Source: Cytophagales bacterium
GTDB taxonomy: Bacteria; Bacteroidota; Bacteroidia; Cytophagales; Spirosomataceae
Length of the DNA stretch: 34,269 nucleotides
Reading direction: 5' to 3'
Assembly: GCA_013298025.1 (NCBI GenBank)
Contig: JAAFJE010000036.1
Coordinates: 1 to 34,269, forward strand
A model generated the notes under the pieces. That model did no database searches. It was not told the DNA's origin and worked only from the letters and a program-made list of their open reading frames with translations. The position numbers were made by a program, and so were the translations under genes. This document shows, piece after piece, positions 33,991-34,269 of this stretch (the first letter of the stretch is position 1; every line of letters begins with the position of its first letter).

Positions 33991-34142
33991 CAGGGCAAAC
34001 GCATGTTCAAAATTTTTGCTATATATAAGGTTGTTTAGCCAAATTTACTTCGGTACACTTTTCGTAACTGTCTGATAATGTATCAAAAAACGACAGAATT
34101 TTGTAGGACTGCCAAATAAAATTCTATCATGCGTTTGCCCTA
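33991..34142. mobile_element. 152-base MITE-like element nested in the IS left end
   Basis: The ends are CAGGGCAAACGCATG (33991-34005) and, in reverse orientation, CATGCGTTTGCCCTA (34128-34142): inverted repeats matching at 14 of 15 positions. A direct repeat ATGAGATTT flanks the element exactly (33982-33990 and 34143-34151), the expected target-site duplication. The 122-base interior has no coding capacity. The terminal repeats resemble those of the host insertion sequence, so the same transposase may mobilise both. Confidence 0.78.
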
Positions 34143-34151
34143 ATGAGATTT
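34143..34151 (+). repeat. target-site duplication, right copy (ATGAGATTT)
   Basis: Exact copy of 33982-33990 on the other side of the MITE-like element. Confidence 0.72.
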
Positions 34152-34172
34152 ACAAAAAAGTAATAATAGACG

Positions 34173-34180
34173 TATCTTTG
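34173..34180 (+). promoter_or_regulatory. candidate -7 box (TATCTTTG) of the transposase gene
   Basis: TATCTTTG matches TAnnTTTG only seven bases before the ATG, so any transcript from it would have almost no leader. No -33 box is seen. Confidence 0.35.
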
Positions 34181-34187
34181 CTACATA

Positions 34188-34269
34188 ATGACAAATATAC
34201 GAGACTATTTTTCAAAAATTGAAGACCCCCGAGCGGTTCTAAAGTGTAAACATAAGCTATCAGATATAC
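34188..34269 (+). CDS. ISAs1-family transposase, N-terminal fragment (cut by window edge)
   Basis: The frame opens at ATG 34188 and runs off the window after 27 codons. The translation MTNIRDYFSKIEDPR, then KHKLSDI, has the N-terminal signature of ISAs1-family DDE transposases: a short helix ending in DPR, followed by a basic stretch and a conserved H-x-L-x-D-I. The catalytic domain lies beyond the edge, so activity cannot be judged. Confidence 0.8.
   Translation, partial: MTNIRDYFSKIEDPRAVLKCKHKLSDI

Larger units (their letters stand above)
33970..34269 (+). mobile_element. left end of an ISAs1-like insertion sequence (continues beyond window)
   Basis: The tip TAGGTCAAACGCATGAGATT (33970-33989) resembles the terminal repeat CAGGGCAAACGCATG of the element nested in it. 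The transposase start follows at 34188. Without the nested 152-base element and one 9-base duplication copy, the tip would lie about 57 bases before the transposase ATG, a normal leader for such elements. The right end is outside the window. Confidence 0.65.

Noticed and set aside
34006-34127. Coding sequence inside the MITE-like element
   Set aside because: No open frame of useful length in any frame; the interior is AT-rich and non-coding.

Overview
The window looks like a chromosomal segment from a Bacteroidota bacterium, most likely of the Cytophagales (Spirosomataceae-like). This is inferred from several features. There is a protein with a type IX secretion (T9SS) C-terminal sorting domain. 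Candidate promoters fit the Bacteroidota -7 consensus TAnnTTTG, and Shine-Dalgarno sequences are scarce. The family set also fits: DabA/DabB, SUF with SufT-like and bacilliredoxin genes, an AEC transporter, and a stand-alone carboxynorspermidine dehydrogenase. Species assignment is not possible from the sequence alone.

Layout, left to right. (1) 1-1914: a possible gene tail at the edge, a bestrophin-type channel and a secreted SIMPL-domain protein. (2) 2054-7828, minus strand: a six-gene catabolic operon, read uxaA-like dehydratase > SDR > SGNH esterase > FAH-family hydrolase > amidohydrolase/lactonase > SDR. It ends in a strong terminator. The set matches the non-phosphorylative L-fucose (or related 6-deoxy-sugar) route: dehydrogenase, lactonase, dehydratase, second dehydrogenase, diketo-acid hydrolase. 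(3) 8057-10815: an accessory-looking block bounded by tRNA-Glu copies. Two tRNA-Glu(UUC) genes are intact and a third is a degenerate copy. Between them lie a lipoprotein gene and a T9SS-exported metzincin protease gene that overlap by one base. (4) 11133-15002, plus strand: maltokinase and glycogen branching enzyme. (5) 15079-20298, minus strand: bacilliredoxin, SufT-like, SufE, SufS, a GNAT enzyme, SufD and SufC; sufB is absent. (6) 20983-28560: cell-wall and housekeeping genes on both strands (glucosaminidase, MaoC hydratase, TIM-barrel isomerase, PQQ-like secreted protein, MtgA, AEC transporter, carboxynorspermidine dehydrogenase). Their spacers carry a family of short repeats, including two opposed tandem arrays. 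(7) 28691-33196, minus strand: DabB and DabA, the energy-coupled inorganic carbon pump. (8) 33420-34269: a small secreted protein, then the left end of an ISAs1-like insertion sequence whose transposase runs off the window. A small MITE-like element with a target duplication is nested inside that end.

The most unusual points are these: the nested MITE in the IS end; the tRNA-Glu-flanked protease/lipoprotein block with overlapping palindromic operator-like sites upstream; the SDR in the sugar operon whose catalytic YxxxK lysine is an asparagine; the SIMPL protein carrying a segment like the SusC plug motif; and the opposed repeat arrays at 22205-22478. I did not find a clearly unprecedented defence or biosynthetic system.
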